Below, piece after piece: positions 21,166 to 33,474 of a stretch of DNA of 64,000 nt. The stretch is taken from NCBI GenBank assembly GCA_021018815.1, contig JAITYX010000009.1, positions 8,372,501 through 8,436,500 of the forward strand, written 5' to 3'. Made by a program: the position numbers and the translations under genes. Position 1 is the first letter of the stretch; each line of letters starts with the position of its first letter. This DNA comes from Talinum fruticosum (taxonomy: Eukaryota; Streptophyta; Magnoliopsida; Caryophyllales; Talinaceae). A model generated the notes under the pieces. That model was given only the letters and a program-made list of their open reading frames with translations. It did no database searches and was not told the DNA's origin.

Positions 21166-22870
21166 CTGTTTAGCTAGCGCTGCTTCGAATGTCGATTTGA
21201 ATTACGTGTGCTGGAATTAGTTGTCTCTTGAATTGAACTCTAATAGGGGGCTTGACTTGACAAAGGGAGTCTAAAGTCCAGTGCCCGGTTCCCGAACTTG
21301 GCTAATTCAAGACTCGAAGCTCGGATTGGTACGCCTAGACTTTACCACTTCTTGGATCGAAGTTTGCTCGGGTATCCTGAGCTTGGCTCGATCAATGTCC
21401 TAAAGCTTAAATGAGGGTCCCATACTTAACCATTCTTGGTTTGAAGCTTGGTTGAAACTTTCTGTACTAATAGTTTTGTTAGCTAATAATCGAATGTAAA
21501 TAGTTTCAAGTGTTTCCTAAAGATGATTTGGAACCGAGATCACACCTCAAATGTGGTTCACGTAACTTAGCCATGGGGAGGCCTTGAAGTCTCGGTGTCG
21601 TGTATGAATCATTACTGCTATTGGGCCCGAAGTTTGATGGATGAATGTCTTAACTTTGACCGTTGTTGGGCTCGAAGCTCGATGGAGAAGTGTCGGAACC
21701 TTGACCACGGTTGGGTGCGAAGCTTGACAGGGTCGTTCGAACCTTGACAAGCTGTTGGGCTTGAAGCTCAACTAGGTTGTGTCTTAACCTTTACCGTTGT
21801 TGGGCCTAAAGCTCGGCTGAGTTGTGTCCGAACCTTGAGTCTTGCTTAGCCTGAAGCAAGACTTCTATCTACTTTTGTCGGAATACGGATAACTCGCTTA
21901 TCTTTATGTAAAAATTCTTACTTAGACTTGGTTGTTGGATGACTTGAAATCTAGGTAATGCTTGCTTGAAATATGATGATCCCCGAGGTTATGTGCCTCA
22001 TTATATATTTGAGCTTTTAGTTTGCGTGCTAATAGCTTCTTTCTTTGTATGGTAGAAAATTTGTCTTCTCTTCGAGTGTTCTTGGAGTTGTGTGATTCTT
22101 TTAATCATGAGCCCCTACGTTCTTCTTTGGGGCTTGCGTCTAGCTCCCTCTTGAATGTTGGAGAATTGTGAGCTATGATATTCTTGGTCGAATTTCTTTG
22201 AAGGTGGCGATGCTTGGTGACCTTCTTCATGGTGACTGATGCTTGATGTTGTTTGTTTGAATAATTCCTTCTAGGGTGCTTTGTTATTTAATTTTTGTGT
22301 TTTTAGGAGTTTGACTCATACAAAGGAGATGATTGGAAGCCTCTATTCTAAAAACAAATGCATTCTTTTATTAAGATGTTGCAAAGAAATTCAAAAAGAC
22401 AAAAATAAAATTGCACTTTTAGTTCCCACTCCCTAAAGTAAAGTCTAAAGAAGGGTAGGTTGCTCGAAGTCCGAGGTATTGCTTGTTGACGAATCGTGAA
22501 CCATAGACTTCATAGTTTGGTGCGAGAATCGGCATGGCATGCTTTATGATGACTCGGTGCCTTTTCCCGATTAGTTTCTACTCCTCTGGATAGGACAGAG
22601 TGGCTTTTGGATTTGGAAAATTAGATGTGGAAATTGGGATGAAGATTAGGTTTGCGGCCGGACCTCGTGGGCTTCCTATGTATCTATTATAGCTGAAATC
22701 GAGGCCTTTGTAATTTAAAAAATAACTATGATTTGGGGTTGGTTTTTTTTTTTTTAATTTCATTTTTGGAAGACAAGAAAAGGAAATAAACATACAATTG
22801 ATATGGAAAAGGGGAAAAGGGGAAAAGCAAGCCTTATTAGCATCCTTGATGAGTGGTGGGCTCATTGGCT
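21166..22870 (-). other. Gypsy 3' region upstream of LTR b
   Basis: No confident gene. 22,180-22,420 is collinear with 26,860-27,060 (shared AAAGGAGATGA, TTCTAAAA-CAAATGCATTC), the 3' region of the longer element. A 45-bp tandem repeat is embedded at 21,621-21,845. Somewhere near 22,440-22,870 it passes into gag coding sequence, so most of pol has been deleted between. Confidence 0.6.
21621..21845. repeat. 45-bp tandem repeat, five units
   Basis: TTGGGCxxGAAGCT-starting units begin at 21,621, 21,666, 21,711, 21,755 and 21,800, i.e. 45, 45, 44 and 45 bp apart. Less regular relatives extend back to about 21,290. The period is a multiple of three, and the minus strand reads a 15-residue repeat (ASxPTxVKVxTxxHx) for about three units. 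Confidence 0.8.
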
Positions 22871-23720
22871 TATCTTCTAACTAGTTGATGCTTTTGTGGA
22901 TACTGTTCCTCTTCTATGAGCATGCCAGCATCTCCGAGTGCTTTGAAGTCCATGATAGACAAGAACTTGAGGTTTTGATGATAGGCGGGTTACCGGTTCT
23001 TAATGATTAATTTGATTTTAGATGGTCGATCGAGTCATGTGGGCAACTTTCGTCCTTCAACGAGTAAGGAAGTCGGTGAAGCTTTCATCGTCTCTTTGCT
23101 TCATCAACTCTAGGTCCCGAAGGGTGACTAGTAGATCGGTATTGTAAGAGTATTAGTGTAAGAACTCCCTACAAAGATCCTTCCAGTTTGTGACCTTGTG
23201 TAGGTCTACAACATTGTACCACTTTATTATGATGTACTGTGTCAAACGTGTATGGGAAGATGACATGGTATGTATCCTCCGAGTATATTCTTCGAGCATC
23301 ATTGCCCCTATAAAATTCCTTACGTTGAGGTGACGGTTTTCTGTCCCGTGGAACTTGATGTCGGGCATGGTGAATTTTGGGGGCAACTTGCCTTTAGGGA
23401 TTGAAGAGAATCCCTAGGCCGGATAATAGTGATTGAACATTGGTGACTCCTGCGAGCAACTTCTTTATTCGATCTACTCGTGGATCGGAGCGAGGTTAGG
23501 GCTGAGGTTACAGGCGAGATCCTCCTGCTTTTATCTCTTTCCCGAGTTCATTGAGTATGAGATATTGACTTAATCTTCTTATCCCGAGCATCAATCTTAG
23601 CTTCCAATTTTACAGACAAATTCCTTGAACAGGGTTATAACGGGAGTTTATTCTCGTTGGTTGGCCATTTTGAAGGAGGATTGTGTTTTGACCTTGGGTG
23701 GCATACTAGGGTTACTAGTA
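22871..23720 (-). pseudogene. Ty3/gypsy gag (copy G3)
   Basis: Second gag copy. Minus strand reads PPKFTMPDIKFHGTENRHLN from 23,386, then KWYNVVDLHKVTNWKDLCREF at about 23,225-23,155, then an NTDLLVTLRDLE/MKQRDDESFTDFL-type block near 23,070-23,140 and the PSKIKLIIKNR-type block near 22,990-23,040. Frames shift repeatedly. It parallels G1 and is joined on its C-terminal side to the 3' region of LTR b, so the rest of the element is missing. Confidence 0.75.
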
Positions 23721-25425
23721 GAGATACGGGACGTACTTGGTGTGGTACGTACTAATGTGGGACATACTGGTGTCAACCGTACTGTGTCGTAGTAGACTTC
23801 TTATTTCCTAACCCCTTTGAGCCGGGGTTCCGAATTTGAGTTGGATTACCTATCGGGTATCCTGAAAGAGTATATGCTCGGGATTGGCTCGTGGAAAAAT
23901 TTCTAGGAGAGATGGGGCTTAAGTGCTTGACCCATGGAAAGACTGATCCTAAGATAAAAGAAAACATTATGCTCTTTTATTTTGATGCACATAAGGGGAT
24001 GCAAAACAAATGGAATGGAATGTATGCATCGATGCTTATGACTCAATCCGAGGTGATTCTATGGTTTGGCTAGTACATAAGCTGAAATGCATAGATGATT
24101 ATTCCTAATGAAAGATGAATTTGTTTTAGCTAAATAAGAAATGAAAGACTCTTCTAATTAGAAATGAATTTTAATTTAGCTAATGTACAAAAGAGTTCAC
24201 CTAATTGAGATGAATTTTATTTTGGCTAATGCAAGATTAAAATGAACAGACACCTTAATTGGGATGAATTTATTTTTGGCTAATGAAAGAATGAAATGAA
24301 TGGACTCACTTATTTTGAGATGAAATTTCTTTTTGGCTAATGCAAAAAATGGACTCGCGTATTTGAGATGAAATTCTCTTTTAGCTAATGTAAAATGAAA
24401 CGCAAGATTTGACTCACCTACTTTTAGATGATTTTGACTTTGTCTAAATGCAAAAAATGAATGAACACCTTATTTGGGATGAATTTATTTTTGGCTAATG
24501 AAAAATGGAATACAAGATTGGACTCACCTAATCTTAGATGAATTTGACTTTGGTTACATGTATAAAAGGCAAACATAGACTCACCTATTTTGAGATGAAC
24601 ATTATTTTTGGATAATGAAAAATAGAATGCACGATTGGACTCATAGAACTTGAGATTATTTTGACATTGGCTAAATACAAAACGGAATGCAAATATGGAC
24701 TCAACTATTTTCGGATGAAATTTATTTTTGGCTAAATGCAAAAAGGAAATATGGACTCACCTATTTTGAGATGACATTTAAATTTGACTACATGAAAAAA
24801 TGCTATTATTGGACCAACCTAAGAATGGCAAGTAGTTTTGGACTTTTGGCTAAAACGCACAAATCGGACCGACTTAAAAGGGTTCATTATTTTATTTTAT
24901 TTTTGCAACCATCCAAGGATTATTCAACGCTCCTCACCTATCACTAAAGGCTCACAAGTAGATGATTAAATCTAAAACAATCACACTTATCCAAGCATGC
25001 AAATGAAGACAAGGTGCCACATAATGGTCAAAAGATATATGATTAAAAGAGGGTTAAGACTAGGTAGGATATATGGTCACTCATAGTCAGAGGATTTGGT
25101 CCTCCATGTGAGGAACTATATGAAAAATTGCCAGAATCCTCGGTGCCTCTCGGTAAACCAAGAGTGCGGGCTATGAGGGAAGAGGTGTCGCCTCCGTTGG
25201 CAATCAAGCCTAGTTGGCCCCGCCTGGAACAAAGTAGGAGCCTTATACCGGAAGTGTTAACAAGGGGTAAAATAAATTTGTCCTAGGGTCCAACAACAAA
25301 AATAAACTACGTTCAAAGGTTACCAAATACGGGATGCCTAATGCAAATACATTATTAAAACTCACTACTCAAATTTTCAAGTTTTCCCTCTTAATAAATG
25401 ATTTATCCCTAGTGGAGTTTCCACT
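23721..25425 (-). repeat. Gypsy leader with ~60-bp tandem repeats (copy G3) and primer-site-like end
   Basis: Between about 24,060 and 24,800 a 59-61-bp unit recurs about twelve times, with GGACTCACCTA followed by GAGATGAAxTT and TTTTGGCTAA. On the minus strand the repeats happen to stay open for about 105 residues with a ~20-residue period. Next to LTR d (25,401-25,425) the minus strand reads AGTGGAAACTCCACTAGGGA, which is where a primer binding site belongs; I do not assign the tRNA. Confidence 0.75.
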
Positions 25426-26680
25426 TGTAGGAACCATGACGTGCGGGACCCGACCGACCCCCAACTAGGGCTAGATCGGGCCGGACCGGACCGAGCTTTC
25501 CCACGATTTTAGGTTAGCGGTAGGGTTTTTGAAAATTGGTTTTGAAGAATGGTTTTAGGGTTTTGGAAATGACTTTTTCAAAGTTGGGATTAATCTCTTA
25601 TTTAGAATTAAGAATTTATTAAATTGAGTTGAAGATAAAGTAAATTGAATTGATTGGCTTTATATTAACTATTTTCTTTTAAGAATCATTTTCAAAATTC
25701 TCAAGACGTTATTTCTTAACTAAATAAAATAAATTAGATTTAGGATATTAAATCTGTCATGAGGCTTTAAGGCCATATCGGTTTGAAAACACTAATCTAG
25801 ACTGAAGCCACGACCATCGACCACTTGATGCTTGATGAAGCCATGACCTTTGTTTAGCAGAGTGAAGCTTAAGAAAAGTATTTCTCAACTTAGTTCACCG
25901 GCGTAACGCTAAGTAAATAATTCGTCCAAGGTAGAATGCGAGCAACGTAATGCTAAGGCGAAAAGTCGTGTAGAAATGAGAGACAAGGCTCTCTATTTAT
26001 AGGGAGAGACCTAGATCACAAATGACCTAGGGTTACTCTAAACCAGCCATCCAATGCTAAGCGAAAAAATTGGGCAAAACCGAAGTGATAAGATCATATA
26101 CAACATGATAAAACCGGATAGAATTCCGATCGGGGGCACCGACCACCAGGGAATGCCTAGGGTTTTGTGCCCTAGTGTGCTTGAACACAGAGTCTCCTGG
26201 CAAAAACACAATGTTTCACTTAAAGAATGAAGGTAGGGGTCGTCGGCGAAACCACGTCGTCTTGAGGGAGAAGTTCTTAGTCTCGGGCGGACTGTCTTGG
26301 AGCTTAAACGCAGCGAGCTTTATGCTCATGATAATGAAATGGAACGCTTAGCACCCTCTTTAAGTCTTCAGCTCTGGGTTTTATTGGACAAAAGTGAAAT
26401 GCAGAATTCGAGTTTGGAATTTCCTGGTACACGATACTAGATCCTGTTGTCTCAGAAGGCTTAGCTCGGGCTTGGACGGTTTGAAAGAAAAAGGAATTTT
26501 TGATCGACCCATGGAAAAAGGATATTTATTTGTTGATGGGGGTTTTTGTGGTTTACTAGAATCAGTCGTACCAATCAAACTCGAGTCCATGATCCTAATC
26601 CTCAAACAGGACTCGGGATTTCATCATCGAGCCAGCAAATAAATAAAAGACAAAATGGGTGACCCTTTTTGGTGTCCATA
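25426..26680 (-). repeat. Gypsy LTR d, internally deleted
   Basis: Left edge TGTAGGAACCATGACGTG, right edge GGTGTCCATA. Collinear with LTR b but about 0.8 kb shorter: near 25,836-25,860 the text jumps from the GCTTGATGAAGCC block to sequence equivalent to about 20,345 in LTR b. It is 3' LTR of E5 and also lies where the 5' LTR of the G3 segment should be. Confidence 0.82.
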
Positions 26681-28694
26681 ACGAATACCCTTGGTATGGT
26701 GTCATTGCGGTTGTATGATCCCTTTGGTCAAAATTTTAACCTATATAGTTGATCTTTTAGAGGGTCTATTATGAGCCGTGACGTTCTTCACGCGCTTTTA
26801 TGTCTAGCTTTTCCTAAGTGCTAAAGGGTCGGTGAGATTCGATGTCCTTCGTTAATGACAAAGGGAATTATTTCTTCGGAGGTGGTGACACTACTTGCCT
26901 TCCTAATTAACTTCATGGATGACGATTAAATAATCCTTACGAGGTGCTTTGTATTTCATTGTTATTTTTAGGATTTTCTACTTACGCAAAGGAGATGAAT
27001 GGAATACCCGTATTCTAAAAGCAAATGTATTCTTTTATTTATATGATGCAAACAAATAAAAAAGGAGAAAATAAAGTGCATATTTCGCCCCCACTACGGC
27101 AAAAAGAAAAATAAATAAAAGGGAAAGAAAATCTATAAGTAAAGAACAATGGTCCAAGTAGTGCGAAAGAAATAAAAAATAGGCCATGAGAAAATTAACA
27201 CTTGATGAAACCCTAAGAAAAAACACGGTCTCTGCACCGCTGAACAACTAAAAATAGGTTGACCAAGACGAATGCGGTTAATGGGTCATGCGAGAGGGTG
27301 CGCTTCATGAGGTAAAACCCGAGCGCAAAGGTTGAGTTGGAGTAGTAGAGCTACGCTTTACATTATCGGAGCATACTTGCTGGTTGGCGGACATGGAGGT
27401 CGAGGTCTTACCTTTGTACCGAACATGGTAAGGGTAGCGAGCCCCCGGTCCCGCTGATAATAGCAAAGAGAATACTAAGTGTGGATCAAATTCACACGAA
27501 CCCAATGGAGAATTTCTCTAACGGTTGGCTATTACTGCGGGTTTTTTATACCTATTAGGTCGCTTACCGATTCGGTTGGGCCTTCCGAGCTCTTTTATCG
27601 ATATGACATTGTTTGTTTATCTTACGCACATTTGACTCATGGAACACCTTGGATTAGTGCTTCCTCCCTCTAAAATGAGCTTGTATCGCCCTGTGCACTT
27701 TTACTAGTGAGCCGGTCTCGAGGACCTCATAGAATGAACTCCTACTATGGAGATGGTGTTGCTTAATAGCAACTCGCCCATTACTTGGTGCATCAAATGG
27801 TGGTTAGTATCGGATTATGTGACACACACTAGACACCATGCATATGTTCGTCTATGATGGCTCTATTCGAGTACCTACTTCTTCCACGACTATGTGATGA
27901 AACATATTGGGTAGTCGTAAGATATTTCTTACATAGATTGCATCCCTCCTTTTTCCTGCCCTACCAAAAACACTAGTTGGATATAGTTATAGATGGACTA
28001 CGCGACTACGTTACCCTAGTTAGGGAAGCCTAGTGATGAATGGTTTGAGGAAGTCCTTGATTTTATTATACTTAGGATGGTGGAACCGAGATGTTTTGAA
28101 TTGCATGGCGCTAAGGGCTATAGAGTAGGAGAGATAGAGATATCTACCCACTACTCGCCTTTGCATATAGGAGATGTTAGTCTACGAAGGCAAATGAGAG
28201 CTGTAGAATAGAAACTATGGAGAAGGAGAACTAATATAAATAGATTCGGCATCTATAAAAGATAAAGAAGAAAACTTTGGAAGGACTCGAGGAGTCATAT
28301 GATCTAAAGGATACAGGAAAGAAAATTAAGATGGACCAAGGTCTGTAGATTTTGTTTTTGGATTTGTGTTTTACCCTATTTTATTTTGAGCATTTCTTCT
28401 TCAAGTAATTTGCTTGTTATTTCCCTTTTATTTTTAGCGAGTGTATTAGGGTGAGTAGTAGGTTCCTCTATTTAATATGAATAATGTTAAAAGTAAGTTT
28501 TGTAACACTTTTATGCTTCATTAATAATTATCGTAAATTTTGGACTCGCAATGAAAACAAGAAAATTGGAGTGCTGAGAAAGATGACAAAACCGGATACC
28601 GCCGTTGGATCGACTAGATCCAACCCTAAGATCTTCCTCGAGTGGGTTGCTCCATCCAGGGTCAATAATTATGCGAGATCCGCCAAGTAAGATG
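26681..28694 (-). other. 3' region of gypsy element E5
   Basis: About 2 kb between the pol stop and LTR d. No recognisable domain on either strand. 26,860-27,060 is shared with 22,180-22,420. The stretch 27,080-27,200 is purine-rich on the plus strand. I see no gene at 27,240-28,690. Confidence 0.55.
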
Positions 28695-29760
28695 CTAAGC
28701 ATAGTATTTCTTCAACTGATACAAATTGGTGAATTATAAGTATTCTTTGTCATTCGATTCATTAATTTTACTACTCATCCACGCAGAATTATACTCGATA
28801 ATGTAAGGACATTTCGTTTGGGTCTAAATTTACATCCCGGATCTTGAATTGGGCCACGTACTTCTTTAAAGACCATGTGTCCTCTTAAGTCCCATGATTA
28901 TCTTTTTATTAAAGGCCCTTGATATCCACTCTTGTTATTTTTAGACATTATGTACGGTTAGTAAACATCGTTCATGCATCATAACCAATTCTTTGTATCG
29001 AGCCTTGACTCATTACTGCCTCAACGATTTTACTTTTGGCCATTATTGTTAGTGAAGGGAGAAGTATCTTGATTGGAAGGATTTCTTCCATTCCATATAC
29101 CAAGAAGTTTGAAGTTGCTCTAATAAAGGCTCTAATTGACGCCTATAGCCCCACAAAGCAAACGGTAATTTATTAGGCTAATCCTTATAATTTATAGCCT
29201 TCTTTTTTATGATTTTATGAACATTTTTGTTCGCTGTCTCAACTACTCCATCAATCTAATGTTGGTACGGGAAAATCTTGTGGCGCTAGATTTTACACTT
29301 ATCCACTAGGGTTGCTTACTTCTTTCTTAAAATGATTGTCCTGGTTACTTATGAGTTTGTGTGGTACCCCATAATGGCAAATAATGTTTCGGGTAATAAA
29401 TTTAGTTACATTTTCGAACATGATAGTGGTGTAGGATACGGTCTTCACCTATTTAGTGCATAGTCGCCACAAATTTGTGACCTTCTATTCCTTTAAGAGT
29501 CACCTTCCCAATTACATTGATTTCTCATGCTAAGAAGGGTCATGGTGATGCGAGAGTAATCAAGAAAGAAGGTGGTTGGTGTTGCAGATTAGCATAATTT
29601 TTCCACTTAAGGCATCTTCTAACAAAATCATGGTAGTCTGCCGCCATGGTTGACCAATAGTACCCTAATCTTTGGACTTTTAAAACAAATATTCTCCTAT
29701 TCATTTGAGGTCGACATTCTCCTCTACGTACTTTAGGCATTATTTGCTTGGCTACACTCC
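28695..29760 (-). pseudogene. Gypsy integrase and end of pol
   Basis: Inserts the DNA copy. Minus strand from 29,740: an HHCC-type zinc-binding region with LQRLGYYWSTMAADYHDFVRRCLKW-like text (29,690-29,600), then LQHQPPSFLITLASP leading into the core (INVIGKVTLKG, near 29,500), YGMEEILPIKILLPSL near 29,060-29,110, RAFNKKI near 28,910, and the terminal LKKYYA with stop at 28,695-28,697. Numerous stops. The domain order and C-terminal KKYYA are typical of Tat/Ogre-like pol. Confidence 0.8.
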
Positions 29761-30149
29761 GGTTGACGCAAAGCCGGTTAATCCTTATGTTAATTTTCTT
29801 GTATAGGTTCTCTTAATTCACGAAATACTTGGCTACTAGCATCCGAATAGCTCGTTAGTCTCCATCGGTGGAACGTCGTGGATATTCCTAGTTTGTGAAA
29901 TAATGATAATTATCAAAATACCAACAGGTTAGAGTTCCATAATGCAAACATGTGCTAAGCTGACTTCTTCGCTCTATGCATATTGGTATTAAATGAAAGT
30001 TGCTTGGGATATTGATCATTAAAGCTAATTTTGCTAAGGCATCTATAAATTAGTTATCATCTCTCGGAAGGTAAGTATAGGATATGTTGTCAAAATCCTT
30101 TGCTAGCTATAATAAATTTTCTTTGTAGGGTGCCAAAGCCTCATTTTAT

Positions 30150-30720
30150 ACTTTTAATTTCTATGAAACCCGATGAATGATAAAATTTGAATCTCCAGTA
30201 GACCCATATAGTTTTGACGTTGATTTATATCTCAGCATGTAGTCATGTGATGTAAGCCTTGTATTCACTAACATTGTTCGTCACTTCAAAGTTTAACTTC
30301 AAGGATATGGGAGTATGTGTTTCGTTAGGAGTGACTAAGAGAATACCTACTCCAAATTTCTTTTGGTTTTAAGCACCATCAAAAACTTAGAGACAACTCT
30401 TCCTTTTATGGCCTTTTGGCGAACGTACTTAAGCTCAAATTCTAATAACATTATTGTCCATCGAGCTATCTTATTACTGACGACCGGTTGTTCTAGAACG
30501 TACTTGTTTGGGTCCATTAACATTACTACCTGTACTAAATGGGTTAACATGTAGTGTCGGAGCTTCTTGGTGGTCCAAACCGATGCCAAAGTTGTCTTCT
30601 ACCAAGGGGTATAGCAAGTTTCATACACTAAGAATTTCTTATTTAGGTAGTACACTGCAGATACTTGCCTTCCCATCTTTATCATCTTGTTAAACTAGCT
30701 TGCTTCCGTTACGGTTTTCA
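30150..30720 (-). pseudogene. Gypsy RNase H
   Basis: The clean stretch 30,589-30,347 reads TTKKLRHYMLTHLVQVVMLM, then DPNKYVLEQPVVSNKIARWTI and LLEFELKYVRQKAIKGRVV, the well-known connection between the RNase H domain and the second (aRNH-like) region in Tat-type elements. It follows the RT in the same direction. Broken elsewhere by stops. Confidence 0.8.
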
Positions 30721-31858
30721 TGGTTGTTAAGTATAATAATAATGGTATTACGAGCGAAGTGGGACTAAAGCTGCTGCATTTGGCATGTACGCTTTTACTT
30801 TCTCAAAGGCTGCTTAACATTCTTCATCCTAAATTGGCTTTGCTCCATTTTTGAGCTTATTAAAAATTAGTTTGAGATCATAGTAAGTTTTGATATGAAG
30901 CGACTAACATATTGAAGACGTCCTCGAAACCCTTGAATTTCCTTCTCAATCTTTGATAATGGCATCTCTTGGATAGCTTTGATCCTTGATGAATCAACTT
31001 CAATTCCTCGCAAAATGACAACAAATCCTAATAATTTACCGACATCACCCTAAAGGCACATTTCTTGGGGGTAAGGTGCATATTCTATTTCTCGAGTCTC
31101 TTGAAGAACTTTACACAACTAGATAAGTGCCAAGCTCTATCCTTAGACTTAATGATCATATCGTTCACATAGGCCTCTGCTTCCTTGTGGATCATATCAC
31201 GCGGCAAAGGCATAAGCTGTCCTCTAGTAAGTGGTCATGACGCTCTTCTACCCAAACAACATCACTATGTAATAGTAAGTTCCCCACTTAGTGGTAAAGG
31301 TAGTCTTTTCCATGTCTTCTTATGTCATTTTGACCGGTTATAACGAGTAAGGCATGGCTAGTTGTATTATCAACCAAGACGTCTATGTAAGGGAGAGGAA
31401 ATTCATCTTTTTGACTTGTCTTATTCATATCCCCAAAGTTGACGCATATTCTCGGTCTTTCGTCCTTCTAAAATATAGGCACAATGCTTGCTACTCACTA
31501 AGGGTAGTGGACTACTTTGATAAAACCAACATCTAACTTCTTCTAAACTTCTTCCTTTATCTTCAAGGCTCATTCCTATTTCATTCATTTATTCTTCTAC
31601 TTAAACTAGTTTGACATATGTGTATAGAGGAATATGATGCTCGGTTATGCTACTATCTATCCCCATCATGTCTTTATAGGACCGAGGCAAAGACATCCAT
31701 AAATTCTCGTGAAAGCTAAGTGAAATGCTTTTGCTCTTTAGGAGTTATGGACATTTAAATTTTGACCTCTTAGCATCTCTTGGAGGTTCCCAAATTAACT
31801 TTGATAATATCTTCTATGATGTGGGTGTAGTTTTCGTTATCATCCATAGCTTTCAAGC
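30721..31858 (-). pseudogene. Gypsy reverse transcriptase, catalytic box altered
   Basis: Near 31,200-31,130 the minus strand reads RDMIHKEAEAYVNDMIIKSKDR where the family has YVDD; the second catalytic Asp neighbour is Asn. Downstream KCAFRVMS, GIEVDSSRIKAIQEMPLSKI, GFRGRLQYVSRFISKLT (about 31,060-30,900) are classic gypsy RT thumb motifs. Upstream DMEKTTFTTKWGTYYY corresponds to the TAFxTxxGxYxY block (about 31,320-31,270). Several stops. The reading frame is interrupted on its N-terminal side by LTR4 at 31,859. Confidence 0.85.
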
Positions 31859-33474
31859 TGAAGGTTTGCTCTAGGAGAGGCTAAGTCACCCTAGAGGGGG
31901 TCAATAGGGTGATGAAGGAATTTGCTTGAATTTAAAATAGATATGAATTTGAGGTGAGCGAGAGTCAAGGATGAACTCGGAAAAGTGCTAACTCAAAATT
32001 CGAGTGAAGAGTGAAGAAGCAGATTAAGCGAGAACTTTGAAAGCTGTCCGAGTTTAAAATGCACTCGGAAAAGTAATAACTCGGAAGATACGTGGAAACC
32101 CTCCTAGGGCGAGAAAACCATGGACCGTGCTAATCCAAGCAAGAAGTCAAATCCACTATTTTGAGTCCATAAAATACGATGAGGCTGACTCAACCCGAGT
32201 TGTTCCCTTGGACAACTCCTTACAAGTTTTTCCTAGACTCGAAATTCCCTTATCCGATCTAATACTTCCTAACCGATATAACCTTTACAATTAGAGACAA
32301 GCTGCGGTCGGTTAACCCTTACAGCTCAGTCAAGGGACCTTACTTAGAGAGTAAGAAAGAGAGTGTTTGTAGCGAGTACAAGACCTTACAACTCAAAAAA
32401 TTATTAAATAGAGAATTGGAGTTGTAAGTAGAAGATTGAGAATGAATACAATGACTTTTGCTCAAGTATGTGTATTAACAATTTGGTTCGAGCAATCTTC
32501 AAATCTTAGAAGTTGGCTTCTATTTATAGATGACCAAGCAGCTTAGCCGTTGTGTCCATCTTCGACTAGAAGTCCCTTGTGACCGTTGTAATGGATTTTC
32601 TCGAGTCACTCAAAAAATATCCATTGAGATTTGAACGTTGGGCAACGGTTCTTGACTCCTTTGGAAGTCCCAAAACCACTTGGTGGTGTCTTTAAAAAAT
32701 AAGGTGGAAACCACCGTTGAGCTTGGTGTTGCGGTTTTCCAGTTTTGGAAACGGACAACCCCGACACGATGTATGGGGCTAGGTCGGAGGTGGAAAAAGC
32801 CTTGTCTGCTAGTGATTTGACGTTTTGAAGCCGGTTACTTTCGCAATTCAAAAATAGGATAGCCTCGTTTGAATAACCTACAAAAGTAAATCAATTTGGT
32901 TCTTAAAGTATAAAATACTTTGGTCCAAGATTAGACATAGATAATAACATAGTTAAGATAATTAAATGACTAATTATCCGAGTTAGAAAAGGAATGGAAT
33001 TTTCTAAGTCTAATATCCATGATACTCAAAATTCCATCTCGATCGATCTAAAAGAGAATCAAGTAAGATAAAGAATATCGAGTGAACAAACTTGATCTAG
33101 ACTAGACAAAGTTCAAACAAAATATGCTGACTTAAAAGAATAAATTAATAAGGTAATTCTAGGAACACAAAGTCGGACTCGAGTTTATGTGCGTGGAATA
33201 AAGTGTTTGAACATGCAATATACCTGAGTGTTGAGTGACTCGGAGCCGAGTGTGAAGAGGCATGTAGACGTAAGCTTTACGAGTCGGTCGGTCAGAATCA
33301 ATCGAAACATATATAGTAGATTCTATAACACTCGGATAGAATGCTATATCACTCGAGAAAAGTTTCTAAGGCACATGGAATGGCTTGGAATCAAAACTCT
33401 ATAGGAGAAGAAGTCTTATACCCGATTCCTCGATGGAACTCGAGAAAAGAGTAAGTATATAGTCTAAGTCTTCA
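31859..33474 (-). repeat. Solo LTR4, copia family I, inserted in gypsy pol
   Basis: Plus strand begins TGAAGGTTTGCTC and ends ATAGTCTAAGTCTTCA, the reverse complement of the TGAAG...CTTCA ends of LTR2/LTR3. TATA box reversed at about 32,519-32,530. Flanks: CAAGC (31,854-31,858) and CAAAC (33,475-33,479), a 4/5 match suggesting a mutated 5-bp duplication. No copia internal sequence adjoins it, so it is a solo LTR. About 1,616 bp. Confidence 0.9.

Noticed and set aside
21547..21771. Host proline-rich protein encoded by the 45-bp repeat
   Set aside because: Short, no start context or domain, and embedded in a gypsy 3' region; kept only as a repeat-related observation.
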